DNA of 64,000 bases from Nocardioides flavus (ex Wang et al. 2016). Lineage in GTDB: Bacteria; Actinomycetota; Actinomycetes; Propionibacteriales; Nocardioidaceae. Positions 8,532-17,464 of this stretch are shown in pieces. A program made the position numbers and the translations under genes. Location of the stretch: NCBI RefSeq assembly GCF_014653115.1, contig NZ_BNAD01000004.1, positions 296,127 to 360,126 of the forward strand, given 5' to 3'. The notes below the pieces were generated by a model, which worked only from the letters and a program-made list of their open reading frames with translations, did not search any database and was not told the DNA's origin. Each line of letters starts with the position of its first letter. Positions within the stretch are counted from its first letter, which is position 1.

Positions 8532-9893
8532 TCACAGCACCGCTCCCGGGTTGAGGATGCCCAGCGGGTCCAGCGCGTCCTTGACCCGTCGACTCAGCGC
8601 CATCACGTCGTCGCCGAGCTGGTCGGGCAGCGCCGCCTTCTTGGTGCGCCCCACCCCGTGCTCCCCGGTGATGGTCCCGCCGAGCCGGATCGCGGCGACC
8701 AGGATGTCGTCGAACGCCGCGCGGGCCCGGCGCTCGGAGTCGGGGTCGGAGGCGTCGTAGACGATGATCGGGTGGGTGTTGCCGTCCCCGGCGTGCGCGA
8801 CGGTGGGGATCTCCACCCCGTGGCGCTCGGCGACCTCGGCCACCGCGGCCAGCAGGTCCGGGAGCAGGGGCACGGGCGCGCCGACGTCCTCGAGCAGCAG
8901 CGCGCCGCGCGCCTCGACCGCGGGGAACGCCGCGCGTCGCGCGGCGACGAACATCTCACCTTCCTCCGGGTCGTCGGTGACCACCACCTCGGTGGCACCC
9001 GCAGCGGTGCAGGCGGCCTCGACGGCGGCGATCTCAGCGACCCGGGCGTCGCCGGGCGCGTCGGACTGCACCACCAGCAGCGCCCCGGCCTCCCGGTCGA
9101 GGCCGCGCGGCGAGAAGTCCTCGACCGCGTTGATCGAGGCCCGGTCCATGAGCTCCATCATCGACGGGCGCAGCGTCCGGCGAACGGCGACGACGGCCTC
9201 CGCCGCGTCGGCGACGGTGGCGAAGGACGCCACCAGGGTGGCTGCCGGCAGCGGCAGCGGCACGAGGCGGAGGACGGCACGGGTGACGATGCCGAGGGTG
9301 CCCTCGGAGCCGACGAAGAGCTTGAGCAGGGACAGCCCGGCGACGTCCTTGATCCGCTTGCCGCCGAGCGTGACGAGCGTGCCGTCGGCGAGGACGACGT
9401 CGAGGCCCAGGACGTAGTCGGTGGTCACGCCGTACTTCACGCAGCACAGGCCGCCGGCGTTGGTGGCGACGTTGCCGCCGATGGAGCAGATCTCGTACGA
9501 CGAGGGGTCCGGCGGGTACCAGAGCCCGTGCTCGCGGGACGCGGCCTTGACCTCGGCGTTGAACGCACCGGGCTCGACCACGGCGACCTGGCAGTCGGGG
9601 TCCACCTCGATGGCGCGCATCCGTTCCAGGCTGAGCACGATGCCGCCGTCGACCGCACTGGCGCCCCCGGACAGGCCGGACCCCGCGCCACGCGGCACGA
9701 CCGGCACCCGGTGCGCCGCCGCCCACCGCACGGCCGCCTGGACCTGCCCGGCGTCCTCGGCGCGCACGACCGCGACCGGTGTTCCGGCGCCGGCGTCGCG
9801 CGCCCAGTCGAAGCGGTAGCCCTCGACCGTGGCGGGATCGGTGGCGACGACGCCGGGTGGCAGGGAGGCGACGAGCTCGGCGAGGGCTTCCAT
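8532..9893 (-). CDS. FAD-linked oxidase, GlcD / D-lactate dehydrogenase family
   Basis: This 453-residue flavoprotein has an N-terminal FAD-binding (PCMH) domain with PVVPRGAGSGLSGG near residues 63-76, GGNVATNAGG and GSEGTLGIV, and a C-terminal FAD-oxidase domain ending in GEHGVGRTKK and LDPLGILNPGAVL. It is the family of glycolate oxidase subunit GlcD and D-2-hydroxyacid dehydrogenases. Full length is as expected. GlcE and GlcF are absent, so it may work alone as a D-lactate or D-2-hydroxy-acid dehydrogenase. The aminotransferase follows directly, suggesting glyoxylate as a shared metabolite. The ATG at 9893 is preceded by AGGTGG; the frame stays open far upstream, but that part reads antisense to the MFS gene. 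Confidence 0.85.
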   Translation of the reverse strand: MEALAELVASLPPGVVATDPATVEGYRFDWARDAGAGTPVAVVRAEDAGQVQAAVRWAAAHRVPVVPRGAGSGLSGGASAVDGGIVLSLERMRAIEVDPDCQVAVVEPGAFNAEVKAASREHGLWYPPDPSSYEICSIGGNVATNAGGLCCVKYGVTTDYVLGLDVVLADGTLVTLGGKRIKDVAGLSLLKLFVGSEGTLGIVTRAVLRLVPLPLPAATLVASFATVADAAEAVVAVRRTLRPSMMELMDRASINAVEDFSPRGLDREAGALLVVQSDAPGDARVAEIAAVEAACTAAGATEVVVTDDPEEGEMFVAARRAAFPAVEARGALLLEDVGAPVPLLPDLLAAVAEVAERHGVEIPTVAHAGDGNTHPIIVYDASDPDSERRARAAFDDILVAAIRLGGTITGEHGVGRTKKAALPDQLGDDVMALSRRVKDALDPLGILNPGAVL

Positions 9894-9940
9894 CGGGCCA
9901 TCGAACCACCTCGGCGGCAGTGGCGGACCCCACGTACGGG

Positions 9941-11224
9941 TCAGGCCGACGCCGTGGTCGTCTCGTCGGCGTGCGCGATCTGGGCGAGCGAGCGCCACAC
10001 CAGGACCAGGGTCACGCCCGAGCCGACGAAGGCGAACCACCACGGCGCGGTGAGGCCGCCCACCTGCGCGACGAGGCCGCCCACCAGCGAGCCGACGAGC
10101 ATCCCGCCCATCACGCAGATCATGTAGACCGATCCCACGCGACCCTGCAGCTCGCTCGGCACCGCGCGCTGGCGCACCGCCTGCGACAGCGTGCCCCACA
10201 CGAACGCGTAGGCGCCGAAGAAGAACATCAGCGGGTACGCCGCCCAGGGCGAGGTGGTCAGCGCCATCGCGAGGTGGAACAGCACCTCCGCCAGCAGCAC
10301 GGTCCGCATGAGGGTGGCCAGCGGCACCCGGCGCTCGAGGCGGCCGTAGGAGAAGGTCGCGAGCAGGCCGCCGAGCGCCGAGGCGGTGGTGAGCAGGCCG
10401 AACCCCGCCTCGCCGATCCCGACGCGGTCGAGCGCCCACAGCACGAGCACCGACCACGGCGCCGCCCACGTGACGTTGAAGACGACGATGATCAGCGCCA
10501 GCGTGCGCACGGGCGGGTTGCCCATCAACCACCGCACGCCGTCGGCGATGTCCTGGCGCAGGTGCGTGTCGAGGTCCTCGCGCACCGGGCCGCGGGGCGT
10601 GCCGATCCGCGCGACCAGCACCACGCCGGCGGCGATGCAGGCGACCGTGAGGACGAACGGCCACACCATGCCGAGGGAGAACAGCAGCGCCCCGACCGCG
10701 GGTCCCACGAGCTGGTTGCCGGTGATCATTCCGGCCATCAGCCGGGAGTTGGCGATGCCGAGGTCGCGCTTGTCGACCAGCATCGGCGTGAGGGTGCCGG
10801 CCGTCGCGTCGACGAAGGTCTCTGCCGTGCCGAGCGCGAGCATCGCCGCGAGCACGACCGCGATGTTGACCTGGCCCGTCGCGATCACCGCGCAGAGCCC
10901 GGCGAGGACGAGCCCGCGCACGCCGTTGGCGACCATGATCACCATGCGCCGGTCCAACCGGTCCGCGAGCGCTCCGGCGAACAGCCCGACGACCAGCCAG
11001 GGCGCCTGCAGCGCGATCATCGCGGCCGCCACGAGCACCGGGTCGCGGGTCTGTGACGCGACGAGCAGCGGCCCGGCCGCGATGAGCATGCCGTCGCCGA
11101 GGTTGGTCACCCACGACGAGCCGACGAGCCAGCGAAAGCCCGTGCCGAGGCGTGCGGGGAGGACGGTCTCGACGAAGCGGCTCGTCCTGAGGAGGCCGCC
11201 CCGCGGCCGTCTCGAAGGGGTCAC
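9941..11224 (-). CDS. MFS transporter, likely drug or siderophore exporter
   Basis: The 427-residue protein has about 12 hydrophobic segments and the loop motif GALADRLDRRMVIM after the second segment, the motif A of major facilitator superfamily exporters. A central hydrophilic loop (RIGTPRGPVREDLDTHLRQDI) separates two six-helix halves. It resembles the MFS_3/EntS-like group of exporters; the substrate is unknown. The GTG at 11224 (VTPSRRPRGG) is the most reasonable start, because the frame continues upstream with low-complexity sequence that is not protein-like. It ends 47 bases before the GlcD-type gene. Confidence 0.8.
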   Translation of the reverse strand: MTPSRRPRGGLLRTSRFVETVLPARLGTGFRWLVGSSWVTNLGDGMLIAAGPLLVASQTRDPVLVAAAMIALQAPWLVVGLFAGALADRLDRRMVIMVANGVRGLVLAGLCAVIATGQVNIAVVLAAMLALGTAETFVDATAGTLTPMLVDKRDLGIANSRLMAGMITGNQLVGPAVGALLFSLGMVWPFVLTVACIAAGVVLVARIGTPRGPVREDLDTHLRQDIADGVRWLMGNPPVRTLALIIVVFNVTWAAPWSVLVLWALDRVGIGEAGFGLLTTASALGGLLATFSYGRLERRVPLATLMRTVLLAEVLFHLAMALTTSPWAAYPLMFFFGAYAFVWGTLSQAVRQRAVPSELQGRVGSVYMICVMGGMLVGSLVGGLVAQVGGLTAPWWFAFVGSGVTLVLVWRSLAQIAHADETTTASA

Positions 11225-11291
11225 AAGCAGCGGAGCGTACGCGCGGGACGCGGGGCCCGCACCGCGATATCGGCCCAGGAGGGCTCGACGC

Positions 11292-11486
11292 TCAGACGGG
11301 CTGGAGGTCCTCGACGCCGAGCTGCTCGTCGAGCGCTGCCGCGGCGAGCCGGTCGTTGTCGGCCTGGAGACGCAGCACCAGGGACTCGAGGTCGTCGACA
11401 CGACGCCGGAGCCGCCGGTTCTCGGCGACGAGGGAAGCCGTGGATCGCGCATCGCTGGTCAGGTGACCCAACAGCGCCTTGGCCAT
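11292..11486 (-). CDS. Small coiled-coil protein, conserved in actinobacteria
   Basis: The frame encodes 64 residues. From residue 18 to 50 the sequence is a heptad-like run (LVAENRRLRRRVDDLESLVLRL...) that should form a coiled coil. The N-terminus MAKALLGH and the following leucine-zipper-like stretch match a short conserved actinobacterial protein I have seen annotated only as hypothetical. No catalytic residues are visible; it is likely a dimeric cytoplasmic adaptor. It lies between mutM and the MFS gene, 94 bases downstream of mutM. The ribosome site is weak (GAAAGG twelve bases upstream). Confidence 0.7.
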   Translation of the reverse strand: MAKALLGHLTSDARSTASLVAENRRLRRRVDDLESLVLRLQADNDRLAAAALDEQLGVEDLQPV

Positions 11487-11580
11487 GGAGAGCCTTTCGA
11501 AGGGTGGTCGAAGGATGGATCGACGGGCCGGGACGGCCGTCTCCTAGAGTCCCACCGCCCCGCGCCGGGGTCAATCCCGC

Positions 11581-12438
11581 TCAGCGGGACCGGGGCGGGC
11601 GCTGGCAGCGGGGGCAGAAGAACGACGAGCGGTTCATGAAGGCCACCCGCCGGATCGGCGTGCCGCACCGCCGGCACGGCTCGCCCTCCTGGCCGTAGGC
11701 GTCGAGGGAGCGGTCGAAGTAGCCGGACTCGCCGTTGACGTTGACGTAGAGCGCGTCGAAGGACGTCCCGCCCTGCGCGAGGGCCTCGCCCATCACGTCG
11801 CGGACGTGGCCGAGCAGCGTGCGCAGGACGGGACCGGAGAGCCGGTCACCCGGGCGCTCGCCGTGCAGCCGGGCGCGCCACAGCGCCTCGTCGGCGTAGA
11901 TGTTGCCGACCCCGGAGACCAGGCCCTGGTCGAGCAGCAGCCGCTTGATCGCCGACCTGCGCCGCCGCGCACGCCGGACGAACTCGGCGTCGTCGAACTC
12001 CGGGTCGATCGGGTCGCGGGCGATGTGCGAGATCTCGGTCGGCAGCCCGGCACCTCCGGCGGAGACGACGAGGCCGCCGAACATCCGCTGGTCGACGAAG
12101 CGCATCTCCAGCGGGGTCCCTGCGGGCGTACGGAGCGTGAAGCGCACGCGCAGGTGCCGCTCGTCGGGGGCGCCGGGCGCGTGGAGGAGCATCTGGCCGC
12201 TCATGCCGAGGTGGCCCAGGAGGGCGTCACCGCCGGCGAGCGCAAGCCAGAAGTACTTGCCGCGGCGGCGGACGCCGACGATGCGCTGCCCGGCGAGTGC
12301 CGCGGCGAAGCCGGTAGGGCCGCGGTGGTCACGCCGCACGGGGCGCGGGTGGAGCACCTCGACGGAGTCGATCGTGCTGTCCACGACGTGGCGCTCGAGG
12401 CCGGCGCGGACGACCTCGACCTCGGGGAGCTCGGGCAC
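11581..12438 (-). CDS. mutM: Formamidopyrimidine-DNA glycosylase (Fpg)
   Basis: The 285-residue enzyme removes oxidised purines such as 8-oxoguanine and nicks the abasic site. It starts [13 protein letters not shown], giving the catalytic Pro2 and Glu3 after Met removal. RRRGKYFW holds the catalytic Lys, and a C-terminal zinc finger has cysteines at 255, 258, 275 and 278. The start is a GTG, fixed by the invariant PELPEV N-terminus. It begins three bases after the rnc stop, so the two are co-translated. Length and domain order are normal. Confidence 0.97.
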   Translation of the reverse strand: MPELPEVEVVRAGLERHVVDSTIDSVEVLHPRPVRRDHRGPTGFAAALAGQRIVGVRRRGKYFWLALAGGDALLGHLGMSGQMLLHAPGAPDERHLRVRFTLRTPAGTPLEMRFVDQRMFGGLVVSAGGAGLPTEISHIARDPIDPEFDDAEFVRRARRRRSAIKRLLLDQGLVSGVGNIYADEALWRARLHGERPGDRLSGPVLRTLLGHVRDVMGEALAQGGTSFDALYVNVNGESGYFDRSLDAYGQEGEPCRRCGTPIRRVAFMNRSSFFCPRCQRPPRSR

Positions 12439-12441
12439 GGC

Positions 12442-13233
12442 TCAGGCGTCGGCCGGAGCCTGGTCCGCGGCGACCCGGGGGGCGCCGTGGGCGTCCTTGA
12501 TCTCGCGGTAGGCGGTCTCGGCGGCGCCCTGCTCGGCCTCCTTCTTGGAGCGGCCGGTGCCGTTGCCGAGGAGCTGCTCGCCGACGCGCACGCGCGCGAC
12601 GAACGTCTTCATGTGGTCGGGGCCGTCGTCCTCGATGAGGTACTCGGGGACGCCGAGGCCGAGGTCGGCGGACAGCTCCTGGAGCGAGGTCTTCCAGTCG
12701 AGGCCGGCCCCCATGGACGCTGCCGCCTCCATCACCGGGTCGAAGAGCCGGTGGACGACCTTCGCGGCCTCGTCGATGCCACCGCTGAGGTGGATGGCGC
12801 CGATGACCGCCTCGACCGTGTCGGAGAGGATCGAGGCCTTGTCGCGACCGCCCGTGGTCTCCTCGCCGCGGCCCAGCATGATGTGCTGGCCGAGCCCGAT
12901 CTGCCGGGCGACGTCGGCCAGGGCGCGGGCGTTGACGACCGCGGCCCGCAGCTTGGCCAGCCGGCCCTCGGAGAAGTCCGGGTGGGCGCGGTAGAGCGTC
13001 TCGGTGACCACCACCCCGAGCACGGAGTCACCGAGGAACTCCAGGCGCTCGTTGGTGGGGATCTGCCCGTTCTCGTAGGCGAACGAGCGGTGTGTCAGGG
13101 CACGCTGCAGCAGCTCGGGATCCAGGACCGGATCACCGAGCGCTGCGCGGAGCTCGTCGGTGGTCAGAGGACGATCAGAGAACTTGGCGACGGTCGGCCT
13201 TGGCGCCGTACTGGCCGCACTGGCCGCACGCAC
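12442..13233 (-). CDS. rnc: Ribonuclease III
   Basis: RNase III cleaves double-stranded RNA in rRNA processing and mRNA decay. The signature [12 protein letters not shown] is at residues 63-73 and the second acidic cluster ([12 protein letters not shown]) about 60 residues later. A double-stranded RNA-binding domain ([21 protein letters not shown] to [16 protein letters not shown]) fills the C-terminus. The only in-frame ATG, GTG or TTG before the conserved part is the GTG at 13233, which lies 59 bases inside rpmF. The alternative is a CTG near [11 protein letters not shown] just after the rpmF stop. The extra N-terminal residues ([13 protein letters not shown]) are not family-like, so the start is unsure. 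Confidence 0.95.
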   Translation of the reverse strand: MRAASAASTAPRPTVAKFSDRPLTTDELRAALGDPVLDPELLQRALTHRSFAYENGQIPTNERLEFLGDSVLGVVVTETLYRAHPDFSEGRLAKLRAAVVNARALADVARQIGLGQHIMLGRGEETTGGRDKASILSDTVEAVIGAIHLSGGIDEAAKVVHRLFDPVMEAAASMGAGLDWKTSLQELSADLGLGVPEYLIEDDGPDHMKTFVARVRVGEQLLGNGTGRSKKEAEQGAAETAYREIKDAHGAPRVAADQAPADA

Positions 13234-13360
13234 GGTGCGGGAGGTGCTTGGAGCCGCAGGCGGGGTTGGCGCACGTCACGAGGGTCGGCGCGACGGCCTT
13301 CCACTGCGAACGGCGGTGGCGCGTGTTGCTGCGCGACATCTTCCGCTTGGGAACAGCCAT
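13175..13360 (-). CDS. rpmF: Ribosomal protein bL32
   Basis: The 61-residue protein is large-subunit protein L32: [20 protein letters not shown], then CANPACG and CGQCGQY, a zinc-binding C+ form with four cysteines. The start ATG is followed by the invariant AVPKRK. It lies 46 bases after the DUF177 gene, the near-universal bacterial pairing, and runs into rnc. Retention of the four cysteines means this is the zinc-containing paralogue rather than the zinc-free form some actinobacteria induce under zinc starvation. Confidence 0.97.
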   Translation of the reverse strand: MAVPKRKMSRSNTRHRRSQWKAVAPTLVTCANPACGSKHLPHRACGQCGQYGAKADRRQVL

Positions 13361-13406
13361 GGTTGTCTCCTGTTGCTTGCTCCACCGGGCGCTCCCGGCG
13401 AGATGG

Positions 13407-14000
13407 TCAGTCGTGTGGGTCCTGCGTGGGTTCTGCCTGCAGCTGCTGGAGTCCTGCCCAGCGCGGGTCGATCGGCGCGTCGTGCGAGTGGTCCGGGTCG
13501 TCCGCGAGCCGTGCACCGCACTCGGTGCACAATCCCGGGCAATCGTCCATGCACAGCGGCTGGAACGGTAGCGCGAGCACCACCGCGTCCCGCAGCAGTG
13601 GCTCGAGGTCGAGCAGGTCGTCCTCAAGCCGGCTGGTCTCGTCGTCGAGGTCGCGGTCGTCGTGCTCCGCGGCCCTGTCGTGCTGGTCGGCGTAGACGTA
13701 CAGCTCCTGGAGCGTGACGTGGACCTCGTCCTCGATCGGCGCCAGGCACCGTACGCACTCCCCCGCGAGCCCGGCCGTGGCCGTGCCCGTGAGCAGCACG
13801 CCCTCCATGACCGCCTCCAGCCGCAGGTCGAGCTCGACCGGCGATCCTTCGGGGACAGAGAGGACTTCGATGCCAAGTTCTGCTGGTGCCGGGACGGAGA
13901 GAACGACTTCCCGCTGGGACCCCGGGCGGCGGCCGAGCTCGCGAGTGTCAAGCACGAGCGGCGCCCTCGGGTCCAGGCTGGTCACGACGAACTCCCACAT
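13407..14000 (-). CDS. YceD/DUF177 family protein
   Basis: The 197-residue protein is the DUF177 (YceD) partner of rpmF. It has the core [14 protein letters not shown] (Cys82, Cys85) and a second cysteine cluster [13 protein letters not shown] (Cys150, 154, 158, 161), followed by the family end [10 protein letters not shown]. Relatives are linked to 23S rRNA or large-subunit biogenesis, but the bacterial function is not settled. The middle is acidic and likely flexible (residues 105-132). It is immediately upstream of rpmF on the same strand and downstream of coaD. Confidence 0.93.
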   Translation of the reverse strand: MWEFVVTSLDPRAPLVLDTRELGRRPGSQREVVLSVPAPAELGIEVLSVPEGSPVELDLRLEAVMEGVLLTGTATAGLAGECVRCLAPIEDEVHVTLQELYVYADQHDRAAEHDDRDLDDETSRLEDDLLDLEPLLRDAVVLALPFQPLCMDDCPGLCTECGARLADDPDHSHDAPIDPRWAGLQQLQAEPTQDPHD

Positions 14001-14082
14001 CTGGACACCAACACAACCTCGGAATCGTATCCGGCGCCCGGGCGGCGGAGCAAAACGAGTGCCGGACCGCGGCGGCCGGAGG

Positions 14083-14568
14083 TCAGGAGGACCGCTCCGC
14101 GAGCCGCGTCACCAGCCGGTCGTGCACCGTCCCGGGGACCAGGCCGCGCACGTCGCCGCCCAGCGCTGCGACCTCCCTGATCAGGCTGGAGGAGACGAAC
14201 GCGTTGCCGACCGCCCCGGGGAGGAAGACGGTCTCGACGTCGGTCAGGTGGGAGTTCATCTGCGCCATGGGCAGCTCGTACTCGTAGTCGCCGGCCCCGC
14301 GCAGCCCCTTGACGATGGCCACGGCGTCCACCTCGCGGCAGAAGTCGACGATCAGGCCGCCGAAGCCGGACACGCGGACGTTGGCGAGGTCGGCGGTGGC
14401 GTCCTCGAGCATCTCGACGCGCTCCTCGGGGGTGAACAGCCGGTTCTTGCTGGCGTTGACCCCGACGGCGATCACGACCTCGTCGAAGAGCCGAGCGGCG
14501 CGGCCGATGATGTCGAGGTGGCCGTTGGTCACTGGGTCGAACGACCCGGGGCAGACAGCGCGACGCAC
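14083..14568 (-). CDS. coaD: Phosphopantetheine adenylyltransferase
   Basis: CoaD transfers AMP from ATP to 4'-phosphopantetheine, the fourth step of coenzyme A synthesis. The 161-residue protein has the nucleotidyltransferase TNGH at residues 14-17, KNRLFTPEERVEML near 41, KGLRGAGDYEYELPMAQMN near 88 and VSSSLIR at 125-131. Length is exact for the family. The start is a GTG with AGGGAG seven bases upstream. Its 5' region contains a 12-bp tandem repeat (14581-14628) that separates it from rsmD, so the two genes are adjacent as in many bacteria. Confidence 0.97.
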   Translation of the reverse strand: MRRAVCPGSFDPVTNGHLDIIGRAARLFDEVVIAVGVNASKNRLFTPEERVEMLEDATADLANVRVSGFGGLIVDFCREVDAVAIVKGLRGAGDYEYELPMAQMNSHLTDVETVFLPGAVGNAFVSSSLIREVAALGGDVRGLVPGTVHDRLVTRLAERSS

Positions 14569-14580
14569 GCTGGACTCCCT

Positions 14581-14628
14581 TCGGTGAGGATCTCGGTGAA
14601 GATCTCGGTGAGGATCTCGGCGAGACGG
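14581..14628. repeat. 12-bp tandem repeat, four copies, in the coaD 5' region
   Basis: Four consecutive 12-base units read TCGGTGAGGATC, TCGGTGAAGATC, TCGGTGAGGATC and TCGGCGAGACGG on the plus strand. The first three differ at one base; the fourth is degenerate. The array fills nearly all of the gap between the rsmD stop and the coaD ribosome site. Confidence 0.85.
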
Positions 14629-14631
14629 AGG

Positions 14632-15201
14632 TCAGGGCGCCGGAGTGGCGTGACCGTACCAAAGGGCGGTCTCGCCGTAGCGCTTCGTGCGGTCCTCCTC
14701 GATGCCGGGCGGCCAGGTGACGACGGTGCGCTTGGCGGCGCGCTCGACGACCACCAGCGCCCCGGGCACCAGCCACCCCTGGGCGACCAGCGCGCGGAGG
14801 TCGGCGTCGACGTCGGCGTCCGACATCGGGTAGGGCGGGTCGGAGAACACCACGTCGTAGGGCGCCGTCGGAGGGGTGGCGAGGAAGGAGTGGACGGGAG
14901 TCGCCACGACCCGTGCCCGCGAGAAGCCCAGCGTCGCGGCGTTGCGGCTGATCAGGGCGGCCGTACGGCGGTCCTGCTCGACCATGGTCACGACACCCGC
15001 ACCCCGCGACCACGCCTCCAGCCCGACCGCGCCGGAGCCGGCGTACAGGTCGAGGAAGCGCAGGCCGTCGAGCGAGCCGGTGCGCGACTCGATCGCCGAG
15101 AACAGCGCCTCGCGCACGCGGTCGCTCGTCGGCCGCGTGGTCTGGCCGCGCGGCGTCTCCAGCCGGCGCCCGCCGGCTGTTCCCCCGATGATCCGCGTCA
15201 T
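14632..15201 (-). CDS. rsmD: 16S rRNA (guanine966-N2)-methyltransferase
   Basis: RsmD methylates G966 of 16S rRNA with SAM. The 189-residue protein starts MTRIIGGTAGGRRLETP and shows motif I DLYAGSGAVGLEAWSRGA at 51-68 and the catalytic DPPY at 121-124, the N6/N2 amino-methyltransferase signature. Length is normal. The ATG at 15201 is set by the family N-terminus; an upstream extension is low-complexity. It lies between recG and coaD, the standard bacterial neighbourhood, with 37 bases to recG. Confidence 0.95.
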   Translation of the reverse strand: MTRIIGGTAGGRRLETPRGQTTRPTSDRVREALFSAIESRTGSLDGLRFLDLYAGSGAVGLEAWSRGAGVVTMVEQDRRTAALISRNAATLGFSRARVVATPVHSFLATPPTAPYDVVFSDPPYPMSDADVDADLRALVAQGWLVPGALVVVERAAKRTVVTWPPGIEEDRTKRYGETALWYGHATPAP

Positions 15202-15238
15202 GTCCCCCTGCTCAGCCCTTCTCCGTCCAGTCCTCGTC

Positions 15239-17446
15239 TCAGCCCTTGTCCAGGTAGGCCGACGCCGCGGAGCGCTCGACCTCGGCGACTGCTGCGGCGA
15301 GGACGGGCGCCTGCGCGAGCGCAGGATCCTCGGAGAGTAGCGCCTCGGCGGCCTCCCGGGCACGGACGATGGTCTTCTCGTCGCGCAGCACGCGGAGCGT
15401 GACGAGCCCGGAGCGGAACCCGGACTGGGTGGCGCCGAGCACGTCGCCCTCGCGGCGCTGCTCGAGGTCCACCCGGCTCAGCTCGAAGCCGTCGGTGGTC
15501 GCGGCGACCGCCTCGAGGCGCTCGCGCGCCGCCGATCCGACCTCGGCGTGCGAGACCAGCAGGCACAGCCCCGGGAGGCCGCCGCGACCCACCCGCCCGC
15601 GCAGCTGGTGGAGCTGGGAGACGCCGAAGCGGTCCGCGTCGAGCAGCACCATGGTCGTGGCGTTGTGGACGTCGACGCCGACCTCGATGACGGTCGTCGA
15701 GACGAGGACGTCGATCTCGCCCGCGGCGAACGCGCGCATCGTGCGGTCCTTGTCGTCGGGGGCCATCCGTCCGTGCAGGACCGCGGTCCTCAGGCCCGCG
15801 AGGGGACCGGACGAGAGCTCGGCGTGGACCTCCTCGACCGCAGCGAGGGAGCGTTGCGGGGCGACCTCCTTGCCGTCGTCGTCGAGGTCGAGCTGGTCGG
15901 TCTCGCCCTCCTCCTGCGCGTCGCCGGAGATGCGGGGGCACACGACGTAGGCCTGGTGCCCCTTGCCGACCTCCTCCCGGACCCGCTCCCACACGCGGTC
16001 GAGCCAGGCGGGCTGGTCGGCGAGCGGGACGACGTTGGTCTGGATCGGCGCCCGCCCGGACGGCAGCTCGGCCAGCACGGAGGTCTCGAGGTCGCCGAAG
16101 ACCGTCATCGCGACGGTGCGCGGGATCGGGGTCGCGGTCATGACGAGGACGTGCGGCGGCGTGCCGGCCTTGTCCGTCAGCGCGGCCCGCTGCTCCACTC
16201 CGAAGCGGTGCTGCTCGTCGACGACGACGAGACCGAGGTCAGCGAACTCGACCCTGTCCTCGAGCAGGGCGTGGGTGCCGATGACGATGCCCGCCTCGCC
16301 GGTCACGATGCGGAGCATCGCCTCCTGCCGAGCGGCCTTGCCCATCGACCCGGTGAGGAGCACGACCTGGGTGGCGTGCGGGTCACCGCCGAGCATCCCG
16401 CCCTGGGCGAGGTCACCGAGCACCGCGGAGATCGAGCGGTGGTGCTGCTGCGCGAGGACCTCGGTCGGCGCGAGGAGCGCGGCCTGCCCCCCGGCGTCGA
16501 CCACCTGGAGCATCGCGCGCAGGGCGACGAGGGTCTTGCCGGATCCGACCTCGCCCTGGAGGAGGCGATTCATCGGGTGGTCGGCGCCGAGCTCGGCGGC
16601 CACGAGCTCACCGATCTCGCGCTGGCCGCCGGTCAGCTCGAAGGGCAGCCGCGCGTCGAACGACGCGAGGAGACCGTCGTCGCGGCGCACGCGCGCCCGG
16701 GCACCCTGCGCACGGTGGGCGGCTCGACGGCGGGCGAGCACGAGCTGCAGCACGAGCGCCTCCTCGAAGCGGAACCGCTTCTGCGCCGCCCCGAGCTGGC
16801 TCCACTCGTCGGGGGCGTGGATCCAGCGCAGCGCCTGCATCACGTCGAGCACCTCGAACCGCTCGCGGAGCTCGGGGGTGAACACGTCGGGCACCCCGGT
16901 CACGAGGTCGAGGGCCGCGGTGACGACCTTCTGGATGTCCCAGGTGTAGAGCTTCGCCGTGAGCGGGTAGACCGGCATCAGCTTGCTCAGGGTGGCTGCC
17001 TCCGGGCCGTCGAGCGCGAAGCCGTGGGGCTGCTCGAGCTGCCAGCTGCCGCGGAACTGCTTGGCCTTGCCGGTGAAGACCGCCCGGCACCCCGGCCGGA
17101 ACTCCGCCTCGTGGCGCTCGACCATGGAGGCGTACGGGCTGAACAGCGTGACGGAGAAGTCGGGACCGTCGGTGCGCAGCCGTACGGTCGTGCGGAACTG
17201 GCGACGGTTGCCGCTGAAGAACGCAGCGCTGTCGCACGAGCGCACCTCGCCGACGATGGTCAGCTGCTCCCCCACGACCGGGGTCGCGACCTCGGACAGC
17301 TCGGTGGCCGCGACGTAGCGGCGCGGGAAGTGGCGCAGCAGGTCACCGACGGTGGCCAGCCCGAGGCCCTCCTCGGCGAGCTTGCGCTTCTTGTGGTGAC
17401 TGCCGAACACCGCCCCGATCGGGCTGTCCGGCGTGATGGCGACCAT
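15239..17446 (-). CDS. recG: ATP-dependent DNA helicase RecG
   Basis: RecG regresses stalled forks and branch-migrates Holliday junctions. The 735-residue protein has an N-terminal wedge/OB domain (about 1-250, with FPRRY at 40-44), Walker A GEVGSGKT at 298-305, DEQH at 410-413, TATPIPRT and a C-terminal helicase domain with QLRGRVGRGG. These are the usual SF2 motifs in order. Residues 505-540 hold an acidic insert (EEGETDQLDLDDDGKEV). The start ATG is 18 bases after the stop of the DAK2 gene, so the two are probably co-transcribed. Confidence 0.97.
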   Translation of the reverse strand: MVAITPDSPIGAVFGSHHKKRKLAEEGLGLATVGDLLRHFPRRYVAATELSEVATPVVGEQLTIVGEVRSCDSAAFFSGNRRQFRTTVRLRTDGPDFSVTLFSPYASMVERHEAEFRPGCRAVFTGKAKQFRGSWQLEQPHGFALDGPEAATLSKLMPVYPLTAKLYTWDIQKVVTAALDLVTGVPDVFTPELRERFEVLDVMQALRWIHAPDEWSQLGAAQKRFRFEEALVLQLVLARRRAAHRAQGARARVRRDDGLLASFDARLPFELTGGQREIGELVAAELGADHPMNRLLQGEVGSGKTLVALRAMLQVVDAGGQAALLAPTEVLAQQHHRSISAVLGDLAQGGMLGGDPHATQVVLLTGSMGKAARQEAMLRIVTGEAGIVIGTHALLEDRVEFADLGLVVVDEQHRFGVEQRAALTDKAGTPPHVLVMTATPIPRTVAMTVFGDLETSVLAELPSGRAPIQTNVVPLADQPAWLDRVWERVREEVGKGHQAYVVCPRISGDAQEEGETDQLDLDDDGKEVAPQRSLAAVEEVHAELSSGPLAGLRTAVLHGRMAPDDKDRTMRAFAAGEIDVLVSTTVIEVGVDVHNATTMVLLDADRFGVSQLHQLRGRVGRGGLPGLCLLVSHAEVGSAARERLEAVAATTDGFELSRVDLEQRREGDVLGATQSGFRSGLVTLRVLRDEKTIVRAREAAEALLSEDPALAQAPVLAAAVAEVERSAASAYLDKG

Positions 17447-17464
17447 GGCTGACGTCCTCGCCGC

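Noticed and set aside
8532..11114. 860-codon minus frame joining GlcD to upstream sequence
   Set aside because: Only the last 453 residues are a flavoprotein; the first part overlaps the MFS exporter in another frame and looks random.
14581..14628. 12-bp repeats as a possible CRISPR or iteron origin
   Set aside because: Units are contiguous without spacers, only four copies, and no replication gene is near.
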